DNA of 64,000 nt, from assembly GCA_016708725.1 (NCBI GenBank), contig JADJFE010000033.1, positions 1-64,000 on the forward strand. The letters are read 5' to 3'. Under the pieces are notes generated by a model. That model was not told the origin of the DNA, made no database searches, and saw only the letters and a list, made by a program, of their open reading frames with translations. Position numbers and translations under genes: made by a program. This document shows positions 37,972 through 45,735 of the stretch, one piece after another (position 1 is the first letter of the stretch; the number at the start of each line of letters is the position of its first letter). This DNA comes from Candidatus Aalborgicola bjergmarkensis (lineage in GTDB: Bacteria; Pseudomonadota; Gammaproteobacteria; Burkholderiales; Burkholderiaceae_C).

Positions 37972-38401
37972 GGGAAGCCCTCCAGGAAGCACGCATGGCG
38001 AGCCCCAGCGCCGCCTGCAGCTTGGTGATCGACAGCTCCAGAAACCATACCAGCGTCGATTTCCGGGTGGATTTGTGACAGGCTCCGGGATACACCATCC
38101 AGGATTAAATTCAATTGCTCCTGATTTAAGAGCTGTTACCGCTTATACCATAAGGCTTGCAGGCCGATTTGCCATGTAAAAACACCCGGAAACGGCCCGT
38201 TTTGATGCCCCATGGCGGTTTTGGCATCGCCTTGCCCCGTTTTGAAGGGCAAAATTTAAGGTAAATCGGGCTGTATGCCTTATGTATCAAGCGGGAGTAG
38301 CTATGTTTTTTGCTGAAACCACGGGGCCGGTGCAGGTGATGTGCCGCCCACGGTGACTTTGCAACATAATCTGCACTCAAAGAAATCAATACAAGCACCG
38401 G
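37972..38401. other. Spacer after the large secreted protein
   Basis: No gene is supported. A short open stretch after the secreted-protein stop (about 30 codons on the plus strand, and a longer minus-strand frame) has no recognisable product. A diverged dispersed-repeat copy lies at 38115-38160. No T-run terminator was found. Confidence 0.45.
38115..38160 (+). repeat. Dispersed short repeat, intergenic copy
   Basis: Reads TTGCTCCTGATTTAAGAGCT then GTTACCGCTTATACCATAAG and GCTTGC. The 21-base distance from TTGCT to the end of AGCTG and the CCATAAG tail match the family, though the core has drifted. Confidence 0.5.
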
Positions 38402-38578
38402 ATGAAATTTATCGTATGCGTCTCACGTGAAGACTGTGGCGATCTGTCCACCGATGGCTTGGCTCTGGGGCGGCTGTACGAAGTGCGAGCATCCGCCGAT
38501 GGTGTCGAGGCCAACACCACTGCACCAGCAGCGCCACCAGCACGCGCGATTGCAGGTAAGGCGCAGGGGCAAGACTAA
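38402..38578 (+). CDS. Small hypothetical ORF at the island edge, probably truncated
   Basis: A 58-residue frame (MKFIVCVSREDCGDLSTDG, then LALGRLYEVRASADGVEA). The first half looks like a genuine small-protein start. The second half (APAAPPARAIAGKAQGQD) is low complexity, and on the opposite strand it contains PYLQSRVL, resembling the C-terminal region of CysN. It ends two bases before a helicase fragment. Probably a 5' gene piece joined to unrelated DNA. Confidence 0.35.
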   Translation: MKFIVCVSREDCGDLSTDGLALGRLYEVRASADGVEANTTAPAAPPARAIAGKAQGQD

Positions 38579-38773
38579 ATGCAGCAGCCTCTGACGCAGC
38601 ATCAAAGTCTGTACTACGCCTGGCTTTTGACCCGGCGTGCGGCAGGCGACTCCGTGGAGTCGCTTGCATCCACGCTTGTAATCTCTCAACGGTGGGCCGA
38701 GCGCCGCCGCCGCCAACCAATCTCGCCAGAATCCATTTCAAGGCGTATCCGGCCCGGTCAGCATGATCGATGA
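38579..38773 (+). pseudogene. SNF2-type helicase, N-terminal fragment with Walker A region deleted
   Basis: Residues 1-33 (LTQHQSLYYAWLLTRRAAGD, then SVESLASTL) match the start of the SNF2/DEAH helicases found in bacterial defence loci. In those proteins about 50 residues with the ADEVGLGKTIEAG loop should follow. Here the text jumps straight to VISQRWAERRRR, which normally comes right after Walker A, then runs into unrelated sequence and stops. The ATP-binding loop has thus been excised. Continuation of the same helicase is found in the next frame at 38763. Confidence 0.65.
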
Positions 38774-39383
38774 CCGCGTCTTTGGCGACATTGACAGCTT
38801 CCGCGCACAATTCACCGCGCGGCCCAGGGAGCAGACTTTTGCAGCCCTGCGAGCGCGCCTGGCTACCGTATGCAAACGCACGCTGCGCCGCCAGGTTCAG
38901 CAGTACGCCCCGTACACCGCACGCAGGGCCATCGTTGAAGAGTTCACCAATTTTCAGGTTCGGCTGCCATCGCCACACTCGCAGCTGGCGCACCACACCC
39001 TCAAAGACCCTTATTTTTTCGATTTTCTCGGACTTGACAACACAGCGCACGAACGTGCCATCGAGACCGGCTTGGTGCAGCATATCACCCGCTTTCTGCT
39101 GGAGCTGGGTAACGGCTTTGCGTTTGTAGGGCGTCAGTACCGGCTTGGCCACCCCACCATCGGGCTGCTGTTGTGCAAGACCCAAAAGCGCACGGTCGTG
39201 GAGTACGCCTTATCGGGCATCGACAAGCCCATGGGGGTGGCTGAATACCGGCTGGTTCGCACCTTGCCCGATTCGCTGGTAGCCATCCTTCCCACGGTGG
39301 AAGAGCTGGAAAGTGAGCTGGATGCGATGGACGGCGACGCGTCCAGTGTGGCGGGCGGCAAGGTATTCGGAGAGGACGCATGA
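38763..39383 (+). pseudogene. In-frame chimera: SNF2 helicase piece fused to YhcG/DUF1016 nuclease with its core deleted
   Basis: A single 206-residue open frame. Residues 1-60 (DDRVFGDIDSFRAQFTARP, then RTLRRQVQQYAPYTARRAIV and EEFT) belong to the middle of an SNF2-type helicase. From residue 61 (NFQVRLPSPHSQLAHHTLKD, then PYFFDFLGLDN and GNGFAFVGRQYRL) it is a YhcG/DUF1016 protein. In that family about 50 residues holding the PDDEXK active site come next, but here QYRL is joined directly to GHPTIGLLLCKTQKRTVVEY. The rest (DKPMGVAEYRLVRTLPDSL) is normal to the C-terminus. The frame is open and could be translated; catalytic activity is not expected. It overlaps the next start by 4 bases. Confidence 0.65.
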
Positions 39384-40627
39384 ACATCGAACAATTACTC
39401 CAGCGCATCCGGCTAGGCGAAGACTCCATGCTGGAATTGAAACAGCTGGTGCTGCGTGACGAAGGCAAAACCATCGAGCCGCACCCAGACGGCTTGTCCG
39501 ATGAATTGGCGGCCTTGGCCAATGCCAAAGGCGGCCTCTTGATCCTGGGCGTGGACGATAAAACCCGCGAAATCAGCGGTATTGCCATCAACCAGCTGGA
39601 TCGTGTGGAGGCATGGCTCACCGCCATTTGCAATGACCGTATCAAGCCCCCTCTGCATGTGAACACGCGGCATCTTGAATTGCCCGATGCTAAAGGAGCA
39701 CTGCAGCCGGTGATTGTGGTGGAGGTGCCGCAAAGTCTGTGGGTACACCAAAGCGCCAATGGCTACTTCCGGCGGGTGGGGCATGCCAAGCGTGCATTGC
39801 CGCCCGATGCGCTGGCACGCTTGTTTCAGCAACGCAGCCAGGCACGAATTATCCGGTTTGAAGAGCAGGAAGTGCCCGATTGCCATTTTGACGATCTGGA
39901 TGCCTTGCTGCTGCGGCGTTTCATCAAGGCAGACCAAGGCGATGCGGCGACCCAACTCAGACGGCTGCACCTGCTCACCTTGCGCGATGGTGAACTGATT
40001 CCCACTGTGGCCGGGGTGTTGCTGTGTACGCTGAATCCGGCGCGCTGGTTGCGCAATAGTGAAATCATCGCAGTGGCCCATGCCGGGGTGCGTAACGATC
40101 CCAATGACCAGATGGATGCCCTGGAAATTCAGGGGCCGCTGGATCGGCAGATTGCCGATGCTCTCCATTTTGTGCGCCGCAACATGAAAACCCCGGCACG
40201 CAAGCATTTGGGGCGGATAGATTACCCGCAATACCACTTGGGCGCCGTCTTTGAAGCCATCGTCAATGCGGTGGCGCACCGCGATTACTCCTTGCATGCC
40301 CAGCGTATCCGCTTGTTCATGTTTGCCGACAGGCTGGAGATTCATTCGCCGGGCGCCTTGCCCAATACGCTTTCGCTGGAGTCCATGCGCGCATTGTCGG
40401 TGCCGCGCAATGAAATTCTGGCGAGTCTTTTTTCCCGCTACTACCCGTTGGATGATCCCGCCTTGGGCAAAAGTTATCTCATGGATCGCCGGGGGTTTGG
40501 GGTGGAGATGATTCTGCGCGAAAGTGAAAAATTGTCCGGCAAGCAGCCGCTTTACCAATCCATCGGGGATATGGAGCTATGTCTGACACTCTACGCACAG
40601 CAAGCTCCTGCAGAGGAAACGGCGTGA
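39380..40627 (+). CDS. AlbA_2-domain ATP-binding protein (RecG-like, Schlafen-type)
   Basis: 415 residues, apparently intact. The N-terminal AlbA_2/Schlafen domain shows GEDSMLELKQLVL, LANAKGGLLILGVDD and ANGYFRRVGHAKR. The C-terminal half has a GHKL-like ATPase signature, AVFEAIVNAVAHRDYSLHAQ, and DRLEIHSPGALPNTL. The family is usually annotated as ATP-binding or putative DNA-binding protein and is common in defence and accessory islands; its role is unproven. The start overlaps the chimera's stop (ATGA) and the end overlaps the zeta-like GTG (GTGA), so it sits in a tight operon of otherwise broken genes. Confidence 0.75.
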   Translation: MNIEQLLQRIRLGEDSMLELKQLVLRDEGKTIEPHPDGLSDELAALANAKGGLLILGVDDKTREISGIAINQLDRVEAWLTAICNDRIKPPLHVNTRHLELPDAKGALQPVIVVEVPQSLWVHQSANGYFRRVGHAKRALPPDALARLFQQRSQARIIRFEEQEVPDCHFDDLDALLLRRFIKADQGDAATQLRRLHLLTLRDGELIPTVAGVLLCTLNPARWLRNSEIIAVAHAGVRNDPNDQMDALEIQGPLDRQIADALHFVRRNMKTPARKHLGRIDYPQYHLGAVFEAIVNAVAHRDYSLHAQRIRLFMFADRLEIHSPGALPNTLSLESMRALSVPRNEILASLFSRYYPLDDPALGKSYLMDRRGFGVEMILRESEKLSGKQPLYQSIGDMELCLTLYAQQAPAEETA

Positions 40628-40808
40628 GCAAGAAGGTCATCATCATTGCCGGGCCGAATGGCGCGGGGAAAACGACTTTCGCGCGCTCTTTTTTACCCGC
40701 TGAGGCGCATTGTCCGCGTTTCATCAATGCGGACCTGATCACGCCTGGGCGTTGTACGACAACAGCGGGGCCACGCCTACCTTGTTGGAATGGGGAGAAA
40801 ACGAATGA
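40624..40808 (+). pseudogene. Zeta-toxin-like P-loop kinase with internal deletion
   Basis: The GTG at 40624 overlaps the previous stop. It reads SKKVIIIAGPNGAGKTTFAR (Walker A), then SFLPAEAHCPRFINADLI, the N-terminal part of zeta-toxin-family kinases. The next codons in another frame read HAWALYDNSGATPTLLEWGE and end with NE at 40808, which fits the family's C-terminus. The central about 120 residues with substrate-binding and catalytic residues are missing, and the joint also shifts the frame. The stop overlaps the next ATG, so the original two-gene order is preserved. Confidence 0.65.
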
Positions 40809-40996
40809 CCAAGCAAGACCTTTCTCAAGCCAAAGACCCTGATCTGCGTGCCTCTTTGCAGGCCATGCTGCGTGCTGCCGAGCTGGCGCGCAAGACGGCT
40901 GTGCAGACGGGAACCGGCATCGTGATCGTCGATGCGCAGCAACGAATCGTGCGTCTGTCTGCCCAACAACTGCAGCAACAGGGCAAGCCAGCATGA
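40805..40996 (+). CDS. Small partner protein of the zeta-like kinase
   Basis: 63 residues (MTKQDLSQAKDPDLRASLQA, then MLRAAELARKTAVQTGTGIV). It is helical in the first half, with a short beta-like end IVIVDAQQRIVRLSAQQL. Proteins of this size and shape commonly follow solo zeta-like P-loop genes and are assumed to be antitoxins. Its ATG overlaps the stop of the broken kinase. It is intact although its presumed partner is not. Confidence 0.5.
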   Translation: MTKQDLSQAKDPDLRASLQAMLRAAELARKTAVQTGTGIVIVDAQQRIVRLSAQQLQQQGKPA

Positions 40997-41017
40997 ATGC
41001 CAGGGTATTGCACAAGT

Positions 41018-41081
41018 GCGATTGAATGGCCAAAGCCGACTCCCGCACATCCCACAAAAAAGAGCGTGGATCACGCTGCAT
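41018..41081 (-). pseudogene. HEPN (DUF86) toxin, 5' remnant only
   Basis: Starting at 41081 and overlapping the MNT gene's end, the frame reads MQRDPRSFLWDVRESALAIQ, the typical opening of HEPN-family DUF86 proteins that pair with MntA. After about 21 codons the similarity ends and the sequence becomes the 3' end of the small plus-strand partner gene. The RNase motif (Rx4-6H) and the rest of the domain are gone. Confidence 0.55.
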
Positions 41082-41379
41082 AGATGGCTTCGCGGTTGCG
41101 GTTGATGCTGGGCAGCACGTAGGGGTTACGAACGGCACCGGCTTCCACCAAGTCAACGCTACGACCCAGCAATTTTTCCAGTGCAGCCTTGGCTCCGAAA
41201 AAGGATTCCAGACCTGGCTGTGCATCGGGCGCAAATTCCACCAGAAAATCAGCATCGCTGCTGGTCGGGTTGAAGTCGTTAGCCCGAGCTGCCGAGCCAA
41301 ACACCTCTAACCTGCTGATGCGATAGCGCTGGCAGATGAGAGAAATGCCAGGGCGGTGTTGGGCGATGGCAGAGTGCAT
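41071..41379 (-). CDS. MNT-domain nucleotidyltransferase (MntA-like antitoxin)
   Basis: The 102-residue protein has the minimal nucleotidyltransferase signature FGSAARANDFNPTSSDADFL (GS followed by D-x-D), with LVEF after it. In HEPN/MNT modules such proteins AMPylate and silence the HEPN RNase. Here the HEPN gene that should follow is reduced to its first 21 codons, leaving MntA as an orphan. The 5' end lies 9 bases from the stop of the broken cysN copy. Confidence 0.8.
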   Translation of the reverse strand: MHSAIAQHRPGISLICQRYRISRLEVFGSAARANDFNPTSSDADFLVEFAPDAQPGLESFFGAKAALEKLLGRSVDLVEAGAVRNPYVLPSINRNREAIYAA

Positions 41380-41388
41380 GACCTGCCT

Positions 41389-42491
41389 TCACAACACCAG
41401 CAACGCCCCCGAAGTCTTGTGACTCGCGGTATCCACCAGGATCAAGGCGCCCAGCACGCGCGACTGCAGGTAGGGCAGCACTGCAATCGGTTCTTGCAGG
41501 CTGATTTCGATATGGCCGATGGCGTTCGGGGCGATTTGCGTGGCGTCGTGTTCTTCCAGGGTGTTGATGTCCAGGTTGTGCACGATGCGCTTGACTTTGG
41601 CCTTGATCCAGCGGTGGCCGTGCAGCGCCCAGTAGACACGCCCGGCGACCAGCGGCTCTTCGTCCATCCAGGCGACTGTGGCCTTGATCTCGCGCGTGGT
41701 TTCAAAGTGTTTTCGACCCATTGCACCGGGAAGGCAAATGGAATATCGCGCTCGGCTGGGGTGACGGGCAATTGCTCCAGCAGGCTCAAAAGGCTGGGGC
41801 CAGCGTAGCCGCACCAGCCATCCTCGGCAGCTTGCACCACGTTGTGGCCCTTGAGCGCCGAGATGGGGACGATAGCCGTGACCGGGATATTGGCAGCGGT
41901 GGCAAAGGTTTCGAGTGCAGTGCGAATCTTGGCAAAACCGGCGTTTGCGTCGTCGAGTGCGTCGAGCTTGTTGACGGCAAACACGATACTGGGCACACGC
42001 AGCAGATTCACCAGCAGCGAGTGGCGCCGGGTCTGCGGCAGAAGTTCCAGCGGGCCGGGGTTCTGCCAGGGGAGTTTGGTGGCGTCCACCAGCACCACGG
42101 CGGCGTGCGCGCTGCTGGCGGCGGTGACCATGTTGCGCGTGTACTGCACGTGGCCAGGGGCGTCGCCGATGATGAACTTGCGCGCGGGCGTGGCAAAGTA
42201 GCGGTAGGCCACGTCGATGGTGATGCCTTGTTCGCGCTCGGCAGATAAGCCATCGGTGAACAGCGCCAGATCGATTTCGCCGTTTTTGCCGCCTTTGGAG
42301 ACGTTGGCGAGCTGGTCGAGCATGACCGAGCGGCTATCGACCAGCAAGCGGCCAATCAGCGTGCTCTTGCCGTCGTCAACCGAGCCGCAGGTGATGAAAC
42401 GCAAAGCGGATTGTGTGTCGATTTCGGTGCCATTTTCGCCTGTACCGCCCGTGGAACGTGCGGGGGCAGCTATAGTATTTACAGCATTCAT
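41389..42491 (-). pseudogene. cysN: Second cysN copy with a 250-bp internal deletion
   Basis: From the ATG at 42491 the reading is nearly identical to the intact cysN at 43454-44806 through the GTPase domain (SVDDGKSTLIGRLLVDS, GDAPGHVQYTRNMV, VFAVNKLDAL) to FPVQWVE. The next 250 bases of the intact gene (its 43775-44024) are absent, which shifts the frame. The C-terminal part (HFETTREIKATVAWMDEEPL to SHKTSGALLVL) survives in another frame to 41389. The lengths 1353 and 1103 differ by exactly 250, so no other indel is present. The duplication therefore looks recent. Confidence 0.9.
42448..42488 (-). repeat. Dispersed short repeat in the cysN pseudogene start
   Basis: The minus strand reads AAATACTATAGCTGCCCCCG then CACGTTCCACGGG. 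It encodes NTIAAPARS, identical to the copy in the intact cysN, because both are part of the duplicated block. Confidence 0.65.
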
Positions 42492-42674
42492 CAGAAGTAT
42501 CCGTCCTTTTTGCGTTTTTCCATGCTGGCTTCGGAGGTCTTGTCGTCCATGCGCGTGGCGCCGCGCTCGCTGACCTCGACTTCCAGCGTTTCCATGACGA
42601 CATCCGCAGCATTGGCGGCCAGACTGGCCACGGGGCAGGTGATGTCGCCCACGGTACGAAAGCGCACATCGCGC
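42491..42674 (-). pseudogene. cysD: Duplicated 3' end of cysD
   Basis: Upstream of the second cysN copy lie about 60 codons matching the end of cysD (DVRFRTVGDIT, then METLEVEVSERGATRMDDKT and EKRKKDGYF). Identity with 44806-44995 ends abruptly after CGCACATCGCGC at 42674. One in-frame difference is seen: six bases fewer (DITCPVAS instead of DITCTCPVAS). This marks the right border of the duplication. Confidence 0.85.
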
Positions 42675-42752
42675 GAAAATGCAATCTGTTATTCTTCCTG
42701 CGTTTTCCAAGATGCAGAAGAAATGATTTCCAACATACCGAGGATTTTTTCT

Positions 42753-42977
42753 ATGTTGCACAGTTATGTAGCCGAAATTGATGGCTCTGAGCTGGTCTGG
42801 GTTGATGCACCACCGGTGCCGTTGAAACACCAGCGCGTTTTGATTGTGGTGGAAGATGTATTGCAAAATGAGGGAAAGCCTACTGCAACGCAGTTCGATT
42901 TCTCCGAGCTGGCAGGTCGTCTGCAATGGCGCGGCGATGCCGTAGCAGCACAACGGGCATCAAGAGATGCATGGTAA
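42753..42977 (+). CDS. Antitoxin of a VapBC-type pair
   Basis: 74 residues (MLHSYVAEIDGSELVWVDAP, then HQRVLIVVEDVLQNEG). A GAGGA lies 9 bases before the ATG. The C-terminal part (FSELAGRLQWRGDAVAAQRA, then SRDAW) is typical of short PIN-toxin antitoxins, which often end in Trp-containing helices. It overlaps the PIN gene by 11 bases. The gene pair is flanked by direct repeats of cysD/cysN sequence. Confidence 0.75.
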   Translation: MLHSYVAEIDGSELVWVDAPPVPLKHQRVLIVVEDVLQNEGKPTATQFDFSELAGRLQWRGDAVAAQRASRDAW

Positions 42978-43356
42978 GCGGTATTTGCTCGACACCAATG
43001 CCTTGGTAGCTTTGCTGCGGGGGCATCAAGGGCTGCTGGCTTTGACGAAAGAGGCTGAGTGGCTCGGCGTATCGGTGATCAATATACTGGAATTCTTGGG
43101 GTTTGACGGACTGAGCAATTCGGATCGTGACCTGCTGGCCACCTTTGTTGCGCGCATTCACACCGTCGATCTCAGACACAGTGATCAAGCGTTGATGCAA
43201 CGCATCGCCGATGTGCGCAAGCGCAAGGCGGTGAAATTACCTGATGCCATAGTGCTTGCATCAGCAGCCTTGCACAATGCAACGTTGTTGACCAATGACA
43301 GTCAACTACTGAAACTGGCCCAAGACAACACAGCCTTCAGCTTACAAGCATTTTGA
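42967..43356 (+). CDS. vapC: PIN-domain toxin (VapC-type)
   Basis: The 129-residue PIN ribonuclease has the expected acidic residues: Asp in RYLLDTNALVALL, Glu in VINILEFLGFDG, Asp in VKLPDAIVLASAAL and the TNDSQLLKL end motif. VapC toxins cleave specific RNAs such as initiator tRNA or 23S rRNA; the target here is unknown. All key residues are present, so it is likely active. The antitoxin gene overlaps upstream. Confidence 0.85.
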   Translation: MHGKRYLLDTNALVALLRGHQGLLALTKEAEWLGVSVINILEFLGFDGLSNSDRDLLATFVARIHTVDLRHSDQALMQRIADVRKRKAVKLPDAIVLASAALHNATLLTNDSQLLKLAQDNTAFSLQAF

Positions 43357-43453
43357 TGGTTATCGCAGGCCGTATGGGAACCCACAGGACTCGTCAGGCG
43401 CGCAATTGAAATTTGTTCCTTGCGTTGCTTCCAAATCAGGGGGCATTTCCACC

Positions 43454-44806
43454 TCACAGCACCAGCAGCGCCCCGGAAGTCTTGTGACTTGCGGTATCGA
43501 CCAGGATCAAGGCGCCCAGTACGCGCGACTGCAGGTACGGCAGCACCGCAATCGGCTCTTGCAGGCTGATTTCAATGTGGCCGATGGCGTTCGGGGCAAT
43601 TTGCGTGGCGTCGTGTTCTTCCAGGGTGTTGATGTCCAGGTTGTGCACGATGCGCTTGACCTTGGCCTTGACCCAGCGGTGGCCGTGCAGTGCCCAGTAG
43701 ACGCGCCCGGCGACCAGCGGCTCGTCGTCCATCCAGGCGACGGTTGCCTTGATCTCGCGCGTGGTTTCAAAGTGGCTTGGCGCATCACTGGATGCCAGCA
43801 GCCAGTCGCCGCGTGAGACATCGACTTCGCGGTCCAGCACGATGCCTGCGCCATGGCCTGCGCCGACCTGGCCTGGCGTGCGGATGTGGTTGAGCACCTG
43901 GGCGACGGTTGCGGACTGGCCGCTGGGCAGGATGGAGATGGTCTGGCCCGGCTGTACGCTGCCGGTGGCCACGCGGCCCCAGAAGACGCGCCGACCCTGG
44001 CTGGTGTCGCTGGAGTCGGAGAATTTTTCGACCCATTGCACCGGGAAGGCAAACGGAATGTCGCGCTCGGCGGGTGTGACGGGCAATTGCTCCAGCAGGC
44101 TCAGGAGGCTGGGGCCGGCGTAGCCGCACCAGCCATCTTCAGCGGCCTGCACCACGTTGTGGCCCTTGAGCGCCGAGATCGGTACGATGGCCGTGACCGG
44201 AATATTGGCAGCGGTGGCAAAGGTTTCGAGCGCGGTGCGAATCTTGGCAAAACCGGCGCTGGGGTCATCGAGTGCGTCGAGTTTGTTGACGGCAAACACG
44301 ATGCTGGGGACGCGCAGCAGATTCACCAGGAGCGAATGGCGCCGGGTCTGCGGCAGCAGTTCCAGCGGGCCGGGGTTCTGCCAGGGCAGTTTGGTGGCGT
44401 CCACCAGCACCACGGCGGCGTGCGCGCTGCTGGCGGCGGTGACCATGTTGCGCGTGTACTGCACGTGGCCGGGGGCGTCGCCGATGATGAACTTGCGTGC
44501 GGGCGTGGCAAAGTAGCGGTAGGCCACGTCGATGGTGATGCCTTGTTCGCGCTCGGCAGATAAGCCATCGGTGAACAGCGCCAGATCGATTTCGCCGTTT
44601 TTGCCGCCTTTGGAGACGTTGGCGAGCTGGTCGAGCATGACCGAGCGGCTATCGACCAGCAAGCGGCCAATCAGCGTACTCTTGCCGTCGTCAACCGAGC
44701 CGCAGGTGATGAAGCGTAGAGCGGATTGTGTGTCGATTTCGGTGCCATTTTCGCCTGTGCCGCCCGTGGAACGTGCGGGGGCAGCTATAGTATTTACAGC
44801 ATTCAT
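43454..44806 (-). CDS. cysN: Sulfate adenylyltransferase subunit 1 (GTPase CysN)
   Basis: CysN is the EF-Tu-like GTPase that drives sulfate activation to APS by CysD. The 450-residue protein has SVDDGKSTLIGRLL (G1), ERDREQGITIDVAYRYFAT region (quoted core EQGITIDVAYRYF), GDAPGHVQYTRNM (G3) and NKLDALDD (G4). Beta-barrel domains follow, with GRRVFWGRVATGSVQPGQ. No APS kinase (CysC) domain is fused. Residues 2-14 are encoded by a dispersed-repeat copy. The ATG overlaps the cysD stop by one base; it ends the operon. Confidence 0.96.
   Translation of the reverse strand: MNAVNTIAAPARSTGGTGENGTEIDTQSALRFITCGSVDDGKSTLIGRLLVDSRSVMLDQLANVSKGGKNGEIDLALFTDGLSAEREQGITIDVAYRYFATPARKFIIGDAPGHVQYTRNMVTAASSAHAAVVLVDATKLPWQNPGPLELLPQTRRHSLLVNLLRVPSIVFAVNKLDALDDPSAGFAKIRTALETFATAANIPVTAIVPISALKGHNVVQAAEDGWCGYAGPSLLSLLEQLPVTPAERDIPFAFPVQWVEKFSDSSDTSQGRRVFWGRVATGSVQPGQTISILPSGQSATVAQVLNHIRTPGQVGAGHGAGIVLDREVDVSRGDWLLASSDAPSHFETTREIKATVAWMDDEPLVAGRVYWALHGHRWVKAKVKRIVHNLDINTLEEHDATQIAPNAIGHIEISLQEPIAVLPYLQSRVLGALILVDTASHKTSGALLVL
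44763..44803 (-). repeat. Dispersed short repeat at the start of cysN
   Basis: The minus strand reads AAATACTATAGCTGCCCCCG then CACGTTCCACGGG. It supplies codons 3-14 of cysN (VNTIAAPARSTG), before the conserved GTPase domain. Confidence 0.7.
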
Positions 44807-45735
44807 CAGAAGTATCCGTCCTTTTTGCGTTTTTCCATGCTGGCCTCGGAGGTCTTGTCGTCCATGCGCGTGGCGCCGCGCTCGCTGACCTCGACTTCCA
44901 GCGTTTCCATGACGACATCCTCGGCATTGGCCGCCAGACTGGCCACGGGGCAGGTGCAGGTAATGTCGCCCACGGTACGAAAGCGCACATCGCGCACCTC
45001 GACCGTTTCGCCGTCTTTTGGCGGGGTTATGTCGGTCACGGGTACCAGCAGCCCCCGGCGTTCGACCACCTGGCGCTTGTGTGTGTAGTACAGGCTAGGC
45101 AGGGCGATGTTTTCGCGGTCAATGTATTGCCACACGTCCAGCTCGGTCCAGTTGCTGATGGGAAAGACGCGGAAATGTTCGTTTGGGTGCAGCTTGGTGT
45201 TGAACAAGGTCCACAGTTCGGGTCGCTGCGCCTTGGGTTGCCATTGGCCGAAGCTGTCGCGGTGGCTGAAAATGCGTTCCTTGGCACGGGCTTTTTCCTC
45301 GTCGCGCCGACCGCCGCCGATGAGTGCGTCGAAGCGGAACTCTTCGATGGCTTCGAGCAGCGTGACGGACTGGTGCGCGTTGCGGCTCTCGCCCGGATGC
45401 GCCAGCCGCACGGTGCCGCGTTTCATGGAGTCTTCCACGCTGCGCACGATCAGCTCGGCACCGAGTTCCTTGGCGCGGAAGTCGCGGAAATCGGTCACTT
45501 CGGGGAAGTTGTGGCCGGTGTCGATCATCAAAAGAGGGTAGGGGATGCGGCCACTGTCGAACGCCTTTTCGGCGCATTTGAGCATCACCAGCGAATCCTT
45601 GCCACCCGAAAACAGCAGCGCCGGACGCTCGAAAGCAGCGGCGACTTCGCGCAGGATGAAAATGGTTTCTTCTTCGAGTGCGTTGAGGTGCCGGTTGCTC
45701 AGGTGGTCGAACAAGGCATGGTCATGGGCATTCAT
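44806..45735 (-). CDS. cysD: Sulfate adenylyltransferase subunit 2 (CysD)
   Basis: CysD is the adenylyl-transferring subunit making APS from ATP and sulfate. The 309-residue protein shows the PP-loop LLFSGGKDSLVMLKCAEKAF, DTGHNFPEVTDFRD, and the C-terminal REN or DRENIALPSLYYTHKRQ with KKDGYF. The ATG at 45735 (MNAHDHALFDHLSNRHLNAL) is chosen; the frame continues to 45834 but is inside cysH. It overlaps cysH by 4 bases. Confidence 0.96.
   Translation of the reverse strand: MNAHDHALFDHLSNRHLNALEEETIFILREVAAAFERPALLFSGGKDSLVMLKCAEKAFDSGRIPYPLLMIDTGHNFPEVTDFRDFRAKELGAELIVRSVEDSMKRGTVRLAHPGESRNAHQSVTLLEAIEEFRFDALIGGGRRDEEKARAKERIFSHRDSFGQWQPKAQRPELWTLFNTKLHPNEHFRVFPISNWTELDVWQYIDRENIALPSLYYTHKRQVVERRGLLVPVTDITPPKDGETVEVRDVRFRTVGDITCTCPVASLAANAEDVVMETLEVEVSERGATRMDDKTSEASMEKRKKDGYF

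Noticed and set aside
38409..39185. Minus-strand 258-codon frame in the island
   Set aside because: It overlaps the recognisable helicase and DUF1016 pieces on the plus strand and has no domain of its own, except a short CysN-like stretch noted as a finding.
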